64,000 bases of DNA. Source: Halobacillus sp. Marseille-Q1614 (GTDB lineage: Bacteria > Bacillota > Bacilli > Bacillales > Halobacillaceae). The stretch is taken from positions 3,596,001-3,660,000 of the forward strand of contig NZ_CADDWH010000001.1 in NCBI RefSeq assembly GCF_902809865.1. Reading direction: 5' to 3'. The notes under the pieces were generated by a model. That model was given only the letters and a program-made list of their open reading frames with translations, made no database searches and was not told where the DNA came from. Shown here piece after piece: positions 24,601-31,992 of the stretch (position 1 is the first letter of the stretch; each line of letters opens with the position of its first letter). Both the position numbers and the translations under genes were made by a program.

Positions 24601-24696
24601 AGACTAGGCTATTTGTTTATAACAAAACCGTTAATTAATTATTACATTTATGTTACACTATTTGTTGATATAATAACAAATTAAAGAGGGACGTTT

Positions 24697-25443
24697 ATGA
24701 ATCCTATAAATATATATTTATCACTCCTTGGTGTAATATTGTTAGCGGCTTGTTCGATCTCAATGGCTGACACTAATAATGAATCCAAAGGGGCGGCTTC
24801 TGCTGGGGCTACCCCTTTTGAAGTAATAACCGAAAATGAACATGAAAAGCTCGAAGCTTACGAAATATCGATTCATTATCCGCAGACACCGAATGATCAA
24901 ATTGACCAGTCCGTAATCGATTACGTGAATCAGGTGAAGGATTATTTTAAAAAGAAAAGCTATGAAGCGGCTAAAGACGAAATGCATAGTCTGAAAGTGG
25001 ATTATGATGTTCTTCATGAAGATGAACGCTTATTTGTTGTGAAATTCACTGAAGTCATTGATGTAGGAACAAAACAGAAAGAAGAAACGATAGCTATTTT
25101 GAATTTTGACAAGAATAAAGGTAAACGTCTTGACCTAAACAATATTTTTTCTGTGGATCGAGCCATTTACACGAAAGAATTAATGCAGGTAATTTCGGAA
25201 GAAGCAGGACTTACTTTCCCTTCCACACTTGAAGGTGGGGGAAAAATGAATCCGGAAAAAGAATCGCCTCTCCTTGAAAACCTGGCACTCAAAGGGGACA
25301 AAGTAGAGATTCATTTTTCAAAAACACAGCAAAAGGAATACGCGTTAGATAAAGAAAGTGTAGAAATTGATAAGTCAGCCATCAAAGAAATGATGCATTC
25401 CAAATATGCAGAAAACAGGATTTCCTGGCTTGCAGACCAATAA
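24697..25443 (+). CDS. Lipoprotein with RsiV-like DUF3298 domain
   Basis: The N terminus ends in the lipobox LLAAC (Cys at residue 19), so it is a membrane-anchored extracytoplasmic lipoprotein. A Ser/Ala-rich linker and a ~200-residue domain follow, with EAYEISIHYPQTPNDQID...VVKFTEVIDVGTKQKEETIAILNFDKNKGKRLDLNNIFS. This pattern is seen in DUF3298/DUF4163 domains such as the lysozyme-binding part of RsiV. No sigma factor gene is nearby, so an anti-sigma role is unlikely. TTTGTT and AACAAA flank the -10-like ATATAAT upstream. Confidence 0.65.
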   Translation: MNPINIYLSLLGVILLAACSISMADTNNESKGAASAGATPFEVITENEHEKLEAYEISIHYPQTPNDQIDQSVIDYVNQVKDYFKKKSYEAAKDEMHSLKVDYDVLHEDERLFVVKFTEVIDVGTKQKEETIAILNFDKNKGKRLDLNNIFSVDRAIYTKELMQVISEEAGLTFPSTLEGGGKMNPEKESPLLENLALKGDKVEIHFSKTQQKEYALDKESVEIDKSAIKEMMHSKYAENRISWLADQ

Positions 25444-25554
25444 ACGGCCTTTGCAAGAGGAGATTTTGCGGGAGCGCTTAAAAGCGAGTGGTATGCTCCC
25501 ACGGTTTTTTCTATGAGCTGGAAGAGCTGTCCCGAAAACCTTTTATAACATAAG

Positions 25555-25592
25555 AAATCCCCCGGAGAAAATAAGTTCTCCGGGGGATTTTT
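25555..25592 (-). terminator. Strong bidirectional terminator
   Basis: A perfect 15-bp stem AAATCCCCCGGAGAA with a 6-base loop has T on the plus side. It lies between the lipoprotein gene and hom, 144 bases beyond the hom stop, and can serve both convergent units. Confidence 0.85.
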
Positions 25593-25654
25593 AGGTTTTT
25601 TGGTAGAAGGCAGTACTATTAGCCGCATTGTTGATCGTAAAATTGGCAGGGAAG

Positions 25655-25735
25655 AAGGCCTGCTGAGACCCTGCAGTGAGGCCGCGAAAGAGGAGGTGCT
25701 CACCTCTTAAACATTTAGAGGCCACCCTTTTTTCC
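25655..25735. repeat. Dispersed intergenic repeat, copy 1
   Basis: It contains TGAGACCCTGCAGTGAGGC and CGCGAAAGAGGAGG, shared with copies near 28.4, 30.4, 38.5, 57.5 and 61.2 kb. It ends at the hom stop codon. No coding sense is visible. Confidence 0.6.
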
Positions 25736-26716
25736 TTATTGGCTAAGTTGAGGCCTTCTGGCCGGATTGTTTTGAAGGATATGGACGGCATCTTCGATCA
25801 TGGCACTTGCCGTCGGTCGCTTCCCGGCTCCCGGACCGCGTAAAGTCACAGAGCCTGCTAGATCACTTGTTACTGTCACAGCATTGTCTACTCCTTCAAT
25901 TGAATAAAGGCAATGTGAGGAAGGAAGAGCCACAGGCTTAACGCTTGCTGTAAGGCTGCCATTATTAAATGAAAGTGCCGCCACGTGACGGATTTTTTCA
26001 CCATTCCTTTTTGCTTTCTCGATCTCCTTAGCAGTAAGGCTGGAAATCCCCTCGCATGGGACAGTCTCCCAGTCGGGCTGTCTGTTATAAAGAAGGTGGC
26101 TTAAGATCATTAGCTTATAGAAAGCGTCATCTCCTTCAATATCATTAGAAGGATCGGCTTCCGCATAGCCTCTTTCCTGGGCTTCCTGCAGGGCACGTGA
26201 AAAAGGCTTGCCTTCGGACTGCATAGCCGTCAGGATATAATTGCTCGTTCCGTTTAAAATTGCTTCTACTCCCGTAATTTGATTAACCTGCATTAATTTA
26301 GAAATGAGTCCAATGATCGGTGTGCCGGCAGCAGTGGTCGCTTCATAACCGATACCGACATGAGAATTGGCCTGTGCTAATAAAGAAGGGCCATAAGCCG
26401 CAAACATCACTTTATTAGCTGTTACGATATGAATTCCACGGGCAATTGCCTGGGACAGATAGGTGAAGCTCGGCTCCTCTCCGACCGTAGCTTCGAACAC
26501 AATGTCTGGCTTAAGAGACAGGATATCTTCAAAATGGTCCGTCACAAATAGATGTTCTTTAATCGGCCGCGGCTTTTCTAAATTTTGAACGAGTACGCCG
26601 CAAACCTCAATTTGATCCCCGGCTAATTTTGCTAACTCTTGCTGCTTCTCAAATAAAATATCATGAACTCCCTGGCCGACTGTACCGAAACCAAGGATCG
26701 CTGCTCTAATCGTCAT
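25736..26716 (-). CDS. hom: Homoserine dehydrogenase (short form, without ACT domain)
   Basis: It reduces aspartate semialdehyde to homoserine with NAD(P)H in the cytosol. Features are the Rossmann glycine motif ILGFGTVGQG, IVTANKVMFAAYG, the catalytic region GYEATTAAGTPIIG, LNGTSNYILT, and RGYAEADPSNDIEGDDAFYKL with the conserved Asp/Lys. At 326 residues it ends soon after the catalytic domain and lacks the C-terminal ACT regulatory domain of the ~430-residue enzyme, so feedback control by amino acids may be absent. It follows metX by 7 bases under one SAM riboswitch, which suggests it supplies homoserine for methionine synthesis; a second hom for threonine probably exists elsewhere. Confidence 0.92.
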   Translation of the reverse strand: MTIRAAILGFGTVGQGVHDILFEKQQELAKLAGDQIEVCGVLVQNLEKPRPIKEHLFVTDHFEDILSLKPDIVFEATVGEEPSFTYLSQAIARGIHIVTANKVMFAAYGPSLLAQANSHVGIGYEATTAAGTPIIGLISKLMQVNQITGVEAILNGTSNYILTAMQSEGKPFSRALQEAQERGYAEADPSNDIEGDDAFYKLMILSHLLYNRQPDWETVPCEGISSLTAKEIEKAKRNGEKIRHVAALSFNNGSLTASVKPVALPSSHCLYSIEGVDNAVTVTSDLAGSVTLRGPGAGKRPTASAMIEDAVHILQNNPARRPQLSQ

Positions 26717-26723
26717 CCTGCAT

Positions 26724-27779
26724 TCACTGCTCCTTGTTGATTTTTTCTTCGATCCATGAGCCCCATTCGTCGAATTCTACTAAGAATCCATCGTGGCCAT
26801 AGTCTGTTTTTACATGATGGTGTTCACTGTTGGGCACATAGCGGCTGAAGGTTTCGATAAGCTCCTTTGGATACAGAAGGTCGTGTTCAAAGCTTATCGT
26901 GTACAGCTTCGCTTTGTACTGCCGTGACACTTCCTCTAAACTTCCTCGTCCGCGGCTGATATCATGATGGTTCATCGCTTCAAGTAAATAAAGGTAACTG
27001 TTAGCATCAAACCGCTGTTTGATTTTTTCACCTTGATAGTCTAAGTATGATTGAATATTATAAAGTGATTCCGTCTGGCTTCTTGCAAATCGTTTTTGAA
27101 AAAGCGTGCCACTGCGGTAAGTAACCATTCCAGCCATCCGGGCGATTTCAAACCCGTTCAGTCTGTCCGTTTGTTCATAATGGCCATCATTAAAAGAAGG
27201 ATCGTCCTGAATGGCGCGTGCACCAATATGGTTAAAAGCAATGCCATAATCGCTTAAGTAAGGGGTTGCGGCCATACAGAAGAGCTGTTTCATAAAATCC
27301 GGGTACAACAGTCCCCATTCTAACGTCTGCATTCCGCCCAACGATCCGCCGATGACCGCATGAACATTGTTTATGCCAAGCTTTAACAAAGCAGCATGCT
27401 GGGCGTGGACGATATCTCTAATTGTAACGGGAGGGAACTTCTGCCGGTAATAGTCATTCGTTTGCGGGTCAATGCTTGCCGGGCCTGTAGATCCATGACA
27501 TCCTCCAAGCACATTAAAGGTGATGATTTGAAATTTGGATGTATCAATGGGGCATCCATTACCCACCAGGCCTTTCCACCAGCCCGGGCTCTCCTCTGTT
27601 CCGACGGCGTACTGGTTTCCGGTCAAAGCATGGCAAATGAGTATGACAGGGGCGTCACTTGGGCCCGATCGTTCATAAGCAAGTTCAACATTAGAAAAAG
27701 TGTGTCCTGATTCAAAAGTAAAGTTATGAAGAGTAACGGCGGTATTTGTTTTCTGGTTAGAGATATTTTTAATCGACAC
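26724..27779 (-). CDS. metX: Homoserine O-acetyltransferase family (MetX)
   Basis: This alpha/beta-hydrolase enzyme activates homoserine for methionine synthesis, normally with acetyl-CoA. The oxyanion-hole strand is VILICHALTGN, the nucleophile elbow is VIGGSLGGMQTLEW, and the Asp-His partners are in EHDLLYPKE and TDYGHDGFLVE. Length 351 is usual. Acetyl versus succinyl preference is not certain from sequence, although Bacillales normally use acetyl. The start GTG has GAGGAGGG ~9 bases upstream. It is the first gene behind a SAM-I riboswitch and is co-transcribed with hom. Confidence 0.92.
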   Translation of the reverse strand: MSIKNISNQKTNTAVTLHNFTFESGHTFSNVELAYERSGPSDAPVILICHALTGNQYAVGTEESPGWWKGLVGNGCPIDTSKFQIITFNVLGGCHGSTGPASIDPQTNDYYRQKFPPVTIRDIVHAQHAALLKLGINNVHAVIGGSLGGMQTLEWGLLYPDFMKQLFCMAATPYLSDYGIAFNHIGARAIQDDPSFNDGHYEQTDRLNGFEIARMAGMVTYRSGTLFQKRFARSQTESLYNIQSYLDYQGEKIKQRFDANSYLYLLEAMNHHDISRGRGSLEEVSRQYKAKLYTISFEHDLLYPKELIETFSRYVPNSEHHHVKTDYGHDGFLVEFDEWGSWIEEKINKEQ

Positions 27780-27816
27780 AGCAGGATTCCCTCCTCGTAT
27801 TGCTTTGACTGCATAT

Positions 27817-27980
27817 AAAAAACCCTCTTCTAAAAGAATAAGAAGAGGGTGATCGTTTAGGTTTCCTCCTCTTATCTTTCAGATCTGATTAGATCTGTAG
27901 GAATTAGCACCTTTTCAAGCCGTTGCTTGAAGGTTGCCGGGCGTCACAGGGCCTAGTCCCTCTGCCACTCTAGATAAGAG
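27817..27980 (-). ncRNA. SAM-I (S-box) riboswitch with terminator, upstream of metX-hom
   Basis: Read on the minus strand, it has CTTATC...GAGTGGCAGAGGGACTAGGCC, CTGTGACGCCCGGCAACC, AAGGTGCTAATTCC and a closing AGATAAGAG that pairs with the 5' CTCTTATCT. These are the canonical S-box blocks (P1, kink-turn, pseudoknot partner and SAM core). An intrinsic terminator follows: stem ACCCTCTTCT/AGAAGAGGGT and six T. SAM binding should favour the terminator and shut off metX-hom when methionine supply is sufficient. The aptamer spans about 27868-27980 and the terminator 27817-27850. Confidence 0.97.
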
Positions 27981-28137
27981 TTATTAAATTAGTCGTCCAT
28001 ATAAGGTATGTTACGAATTATAGAATGAGAATTATTTATTGTCAAACTATTTTTATGCTTTTTCGTACGTTTGAAGCAGAAGCTGCCTGGGAAGATACAA
28101 ATTAAGACGATAATTAGGATGAAGGAGAGATTAAAGA

Positions 28138-28335
28138 ATGAAAGAATACAGCGTATCACCTAATAAAGATGTAACAGGCTGGTTTGTCAAAATTGAAGAC
28201 GTAGCCCCAACGGACGAGTATGATGAGCGTGACACAGCGATTGCCAAAGCAAAGGAAATGGCAGAACACAACAAACCGAGCCGTGTATTAATTTTAGATA
28301 AGAACCATGAAGTAGAAGATGAAATTAAATATTAA
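28138..28335 (+). CDS. DUF2188-family small protein
   Basis: A 65-residue protein with the family pattern VSPNKDVTGWFVKIEDVAPTDEYDERDTAIAKAKEMAEHNKPSRVLILDKNHEVEDE: a beta hairpin with Trp, a helix rich in A/K/E, and a final strand. The fold resembles dsRNA-binding-like small domains, but no function is established. GAAGGAGAG precedes the ATG. It is a single-gene unit with its own terminator. Confidence 0.82.
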   Translation: MKEYSVSPNKDVTGWFVKIEDVAPTDEYDERDTAIAKAKEMAEHNKPSRVLILDKNHEVEDEIKY

Positions 28336-28342
28336 TCACCAC

Positions 28343-28368
28343 AAGCTCCCATGACCTGGGAGCTTTTT
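28343..28368 (+). terminator. Terminator of the DUF2188 gene
   Basis: The stem AAGCTCCCA/TGGGAGCTT is followed by TTT, 7 bases after the stop. Confidence 0.85.
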
Positions 28369-28434
28369 AATATGGATCAGCTTTTTTATACGAGATTTCT
28401 ATTGAAAGTAAAGGCAGTGTTAGATCAAAAAAGG

Positions 28435-28530
28435 AAATCTGAGAGACTCCTGCGGAATAACGATCGGGCAGGACAAGCGCAGAGGCTTGAGCTAAAAGGA
28501 ACGTGAGTATGCTGAAATTATGGATTTAAT
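28435..28530. repeat. Dispersed intergenic repeat, copy 2
   Basis: It contains GAGAGACTCCTGCGG, ACGATCGGGC and CGCAGAGGCTTGAGC, matching parts of the copies at 30.4, 38.5 and 61.2 kb. Otherwise 28370-28579 holds no gene. Confidence 0.6.
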
Positions 28531-28579
28531 GAGGGAAAAGCGTTAAGCTGATCGTATCAATAGTAAAGGTGTGCAAGCG

Positions 28580-29800
28580 ATGGAACAACAAGCAGATGTC
28601 ATAATTATAGGAGCCCGGGTCGCCGGGGCCAGCCTGGCTATTTTACTAGGTAAGATGGGGAAGAAAGTAACGCTGGTCGATAAAGCTCATTTTCCGAGTG
28701 ATACATTATCTACTCATCACCTTTCTCACTTAGAGTATTTAAAAAAGTTAGAAGTTCTCAAAGAAGTAGAAGCCACGGGCCTTCGTAAAATCACCAGAAT
28801 GCGTACATATATAAAGGACAGCTTTATTGAAGGACCTCGCTCTTCCTATACGCTTATACCAAAACGTGCTCATCTGGATCAAGTATTAATAAAAAAAGCA
28901 CTGTCTTTCCCTAGTGTGGAACTGTTAGAAGGAACGCAGGCAGTCCATTTACTTAAGTCAGATGGCCGGGTAAATGGAATCGTCATAGTGGACAGCCATG
29001 GGAATAAGCAGTACCTGAAGGCTCCCTTAGTTGTTGGAGCTGATGGGAAGAATTCAAAGATTGCCCACTTGGCAGGAGCAAAGAAGTATGGAGACCATTC
29101 TCCGATTCGGCCTGTTTTCTACGGGTATTATAAAAACATTACACCCTTATTAGAACCGACTACAGAAATATTTTTAAACGACGGGAGGATAGGATTTTTA
29201 TTCCCGATGGAACAAGGGAGGGACTGCTTAGGGCTTGAAGTCTGGCCGGAGGAGTTTCAACAGCTTGCCAAAAACCAGGGAAAATTCGAAGAAATCTATC
29301 GCACGTATTATGGGATGGAGAAACGGATGAAAGAAGCTTCTTTACAAGGAGAGATTATTGGGACACCAGGCGTTCCTAATTTCTTTCGCCAGGCGGCGGG
29401 GAAGGGCTGGGCTCTTATCGGAGATGCCGGGCATAGTAAAGATCCAAGCACAGGCCTGGGCATGAATGACGCTTTTATGCAGGCCTTCCTGCTGGCAGAA
29501 GCTATAAAATCTAATGATAATGGCTTACCGTGGGAAGATGCAGCGAAAATATTCCAAGAAAAACGGGACCAGGGATTAGCCCCAAGCTACCGATTGACGC
29601 TAGATTACATTCAGTCCCGCAGGTCATGGACGGCCAATGAAGAAGCACTATTTCAAGCAATGGCAGCCAATCCAACGGTGTGGAATAAAATTGTTCCTTC
29701 GCTGCCGGGCCTTTTGAAAGACCATTCCACCGATATTCCAGAGCTGTATGGCTCGGTAGAATACGAGGCGAAAAACTTTGAGCTTAAGGAGGAGAAATGA
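28580..29800 (+). CDS. FAD-dependent monooxygenase / geranylgeranyl-reductase-like flavoprotein
   Basis: A class A flavoprotein of 406 residues. The N-terminal Rossmann motif is VIIIGARVAGASLAILLGKMGKKVTLVDK, the internal motif is PLVVGADGKNS (DG motif), and the late FAD/ribityl motif is WALIGDAGHSKDPSTGLGMNDAF. This places it in the FAD_binding_3 group, which hydroxylates small aromatic compounds or reduces isoprenoid double bonds; the substrate cannot be read. The ATG at 28580 is chosen because AAAGGTG lies 8 bases upstream. Its stop overlaps the next gene's start (ATGATG), indicating coupling with an uncharacterised partner. Confidence 0.85.
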   Translation: MEQQADVIIIGARVAGASLAILLGKMGKKVTLVDKAHFPSDTLSTHHLSHLEYLKKLEVLKEVEATGLRKITRMRTYIKDSFIEGPRSSYTLIPKRAHLDQVLIKKALSFPSVELLEGTQAVHLLKSDGRVNGIVIVDSHGNKQYLKAPLVVGADGKNSKIAHLAGAKKYGDHSPIRPVFYGYYKNITPLLEPTTEIFLNDGRIGFLFPMEQGRDCLGLEVWPEEFQQLAKNQGKFEEIYRTYYGMEKRMKEASLQGEIIGTPGVPNFFRQAAGKGWALIGDAGHSKDPSTGLGMNDAFMQAFLLAEAIKSNDNGLPWEDAAKIFQEKRDQGLAPSYRLTLDYIQSRRSWTANEEALFQAMAANPTVWNKIVPSLPGLLKDHSTDIPELYGSVEYEAKNFELKEEK

Positions 29801-30249
29801 TGAGCTGGACTAAGGAAGCGGCTTTCTTAAAGCTGCAGGAGATTTATACGGATAAAGTGATGCAGGACGAAAAACGACGTATCTTTCAGCAGGTGTATCG
29901 CCATCTTTACGAGCATTTAGAAGATTTAGCCGTGAAATCCGGGTTGAAAGAAGAAACGAAAAAACAGCTTAAATTGTTTAAAGAGTACACATTCATGCCA
30001 GGGGATAACCTGTTTCAGTCAATGAGGTATGTGTTTTTAATAGCAAGAGGCGAGAAGGAAACCGATCCAGCCGTCACCCAGTCTCATCTCAAGCGGATTT
30101 ACCGGTCGCTCTTTCAGCCAGCTGGTTTAAAGAATCCGTATATTCCTGATTCGTTTTGGACTACCCCTTTAGGTGTCGCCTGCACAGTTGCCGAAAAAGG
30201 GGTAGAAGCGGTATATCCGATTCTTGATGAAATAGAATTAGATTTATAA
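29797..30249 (+). CDS. Uncharacterised 150-residue protein coupled to the flavoprotein
   Basis: I do not recognise this family. It is predicted soluble and mostly helical, with a charged N-terminal half (FLKLQEIYTDKVMQDEKRRIFQQVYRHLYEHLEDLAV) and a C-terminal part with PYIPDSFWTTPLGVACTVAEKGVEAVYPILDEIEL. No signal, membrane helix or metal cluster is seen. Its start overlaps the stop of the flavoprotein gene by 4 bases (ATGA; a second ATG follows directly), so the two are translationally coupled and may act on the same substrate or form a complex. It could also be a small helical regulator. Confidence 0.7.
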   Translation: MMSWTKEAAFLKLQEIYTDKVMQDEKRRIFQQVYRHLYEHLEDLAVKSGLKEETKKQLKLFKEYTFMPGDNLFQSMRYVFLIARGEKETDPAVTQSHLKRIYRSLFQPAGLKNPYIPDSFWTTPLGVACTVAEKGVEAVYPILDEIELDL

Positions 30250-30289
30250 TAATAAAAAAGATTTTATCTTCCCCCACGTCGCGGATACT

Positions 30290-30440
30290 AATCGCTTTTT
30301 CGTGGACGAACGCCTGAGCCTCTTTGTGAAACTCACACTGCGGGGTCTCGGATCGTCTGTTTTTCCGCAGGAATCTCGCAGTATTCGCTTCCTCGGTAAC
30401 GAAAAAGACTTTTCTTCATCCAGCTTTCCGGGCTTTATGG
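30290..30440. repeat. Dispersed intergenic repeat, copy 3 (reverse orientation)
   Basis: Read on the minus strand it gives GAGATTCCTGCGGAAAAAC and CGAGACCCCGCAGTGTGAG; the first block is nearly identical to the copy at 61.2 kb. The rest of 30250-30478 holds no gene that I can support. Confidence 0.65.
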
Positions 30441-30478
30441 AGCAAAGTCTTTTTCATATTTTCACAAGGTTCTCTTAT

Positions 30479-31324
30479 TTATATCTGAAAGAATGTACGA
30501 ATTTGACCGGCTATTTCTTTAAATCTTTTGTCATTTTCTAGATTAGACAGCATCCCTTTAATGACAGCAAGCCGGGGTTCCTTCTTCTTAATTTCTTCGA
30601 GCAGAACAGAAGCAGTAACTTCCACATCTCCTTCTGCTTCTTTTTCAATATTTTCTAATGTATAAATAATCGTTTCTAACTGGTTGTAGTAAAAATCGTC
30701 AGGGATAATCTGATTCATCAGTTTGTCAGTTATGACTGGTTGGTCACCCGTTTGTGTAAATCCGTGCACGAGGAAATCGACGCGTTTAACAATTGATGCA
30801 CACAATTCGTCAATATCAAATTCGATTCCTTCAATAATAATTAAATCGACATAGGCTTTAAATATCCCTTGCAGCAAAACGGAAACTTCCCAGATAATAT
30901 GGTCGATCTCTTTACCGTAGATGGCCAGCAGCCCTTTTTTATAAAAAAGGTATGTGTTGAATCTCATCTGCTGAATAAAAGATTCAATATCTTTGTTGAA
31001 GGGAATCGCCTGCTCTCGGATTTGCATAATGATAAAATCACGATGCTTTATAATCTCTTTAAAAGTGACGGACAGCTGTTGAATAAGCTTTGTTCTTGGA
31101 TCCAGGTTCATCGCTTGAATTTCTTCAGTTTTTATTTGAATTTCCTGAGAGTAATGATAGAAGATTTCAAGAAGCAAAGCGTCTTTTGATTTGAAGTAAA
31201 GGTAGAAGGCTCCTTTAGAGATGTTACACTCACTCGCTATTTCCTGAACGGAGGTAGCTGTGAATCCTTTGCTGGCAAAAAGCTTAATTGATGTCTCAAT
31301 GATAAGTACTTTCTTATCTTCCAT
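30479..31324 (-). CDS. TetR-family regulator (YerO-like)
   Basis: The N-terminal TetR helix-turn-helix is complete: KVLIIETSIKLFASKGFTATSVQEIASECNISKGAFYLYFKSKDALL. The long C-terminal helical ligand-binding part brings it to 281 residues, about the length of B. subtilis YerO, which represses the RND pump gene swrC next to it. Here the divergent neighbour is a degraded swrC-like fragment, so the regulator has probably lost its main local target. Two TGACTA-type palindromes lie between the two. The start has AAGGAG 8 bases upstream. It is intact, with no internal stop. Confidence 0.85.
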   Translation of the reverse strand: MEDKKVLIIETSIKLFASKGFTATSVQEIASECNISKGAFYLYFKSKDALLLEIFYHYSQEIQIKTEEIQAMNLDPRTKLIQQLSVTFKEIIKHRDFIIMQIREQAIPFNKDIESFIQQMRFNTYLFYKKGLLAIYGKEIDHIIWEVSVLLQGIFKAYVDLIIIEGIEFDIDELCASIVKRVDFLVHGFTQTGDQPVITDKLMNQIIPDDFYYNQLETIIYTLENIEKEAEGDVEVTASVLLEEIKKKEPRLAVIKGMLSNLENDKRFKEIAGQIRTFFQI

Positions 31325-31370
31325 AATTTGAACTCCTTATGATTACTAAAACTTCTTCTTGACTTTTGAC

Positions 31371-31412
31371 TGACTAGTCAATGAATTTTATATGTCACTG
31401 ACTAATTGGTCA
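31371..31412. promoter_or_regulatory. Twin palindromes, candidate TetR operator
   Basis: TGACTAGTCA (31371-31380, perfect) and TGACTAATTGGTCA (31399-31412, one mismatched pair) lie between the TetR gene and the RND-pump remnant. Similar half-sites (TGACTnnT) suggest one binding protein. Confidence 0.55.
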
Positions 31413-31427
31413 AATGCAGGAAGGTGG

Positions 31428-31727
31428 TTGAGAGGTATTATTAATTTTTCTATGTTTTCGGTATGGTTAATGACTATCATTATTACCATAGCAGGTTTAT
31501 ACGCAGGATAAAATATGAAACTAGAAACAATTCCAGATATAAATCCGCCGATTATTGCGGTGACGACTGCATATCCAGAGCAGCACCCAAAAGCGGGCGA
31601 GGAAGTATAGGAGCCGATCGAACAGCAGGTGAGCAGCTTAAGCGGGGTCAATATAGTCGATTCGAGCTCGTATCAAAATGCTTCATCTCATACAGCTTTG
31701 ACAAAGATCTCGATGAAGCTAAGCTCT
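31428..31727 (+). pseudogene. Remnant of an RND multidrug efflux pump (SwrC/AcrB family), N-terminal ~100 codons
   Basis: Starting at TTG 31428 (AGGAAGG upstream), the frame reads IINFSMFSVWLMTIIITIAGLYAG, stop (TAA 31509), NMKLETIPDINPPIIAVTTAYPEQ...EEV, stop, EPIEQQVSSLSGVNIVDSSSYQNASS. The following YSFDKDLDEAK appears only after a frameshift. This is the N terminus of SwrC-type RND transporters (first membrane helix, then the porter domain). Two in-frame stops, one frameshift and loss of the remaining ~900 codons show it is dead. The remnant ends where a palindromic intergenic element begins. It lies divergent from an intact YerO-like TetR gene. Confidence 0.88.
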
Positions 31728-31732
31728 AGCCG

Positions 31733-31860
31733 CCATTGGAGCTAGGCTGGCAAGACCCCGCAGGTCACTACGCCCGAGGAGGATTGCCGTCTTTCCCGCT
31801 AAAAAGCGAGGTGGTTCCCGCCCCATAACTCCCTTTTTATGGCCAATGGAATCCCGCCAA
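31733..31860. repeat. Intergenic element with closing inverted repeat, at the RND pseudogene breakpoint
   Basis: CCATTGG (~31735) faces CCAATGG (~31843). Between them are AAGACCCCGCAGGTCACTACG, similar to the dispersed repeats, and a GC-rich hairpin TTCCCGCTAAAAAGCGAGG. No coding frame is seen between 31733 and 31992. Confidence 0.5.
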
Positions 31861-31992
31861 CCACGATAGACTTAACAGGAAACTCTATGAGGAAAAAGCT
31901 GTTAAGACTTTCTCGGCAGCCTGAAGAACACCTGTAAAAAAGTGTTCTTCTTTCTCAATCAGGGAAAGATGAGTAGAAAAGGGGGAAGCGCT

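Noticed and set aside
27396-27710. Open frame antisense to metX as a gene
   Set aside because: It lies wholly within metX, has no ribosome-binding site and no family resemblance, so it is a shadow of a well-supported gene.
28571-28579. GTG at 28571 as start of the flavoprotein
   Set aside because: It overlaps the Shine-Dalgarno AAAGGTG that fits the ATG at 28580.
30302-30541. 79-codon plus-strand frame before the TetR gene
   Set aside because: It spans a dispersed repeat and the 3' end of the TetR gene, with no ribosome-binding site or recognisable domain.
31463-31729. 88-codon frame as an intact small protein
   Set aside because: It is mostly an out-of-frame reading of an RND pump remnant; only its end (YSFDKDLDEAK) belongs to the pump frame after a frameshift.
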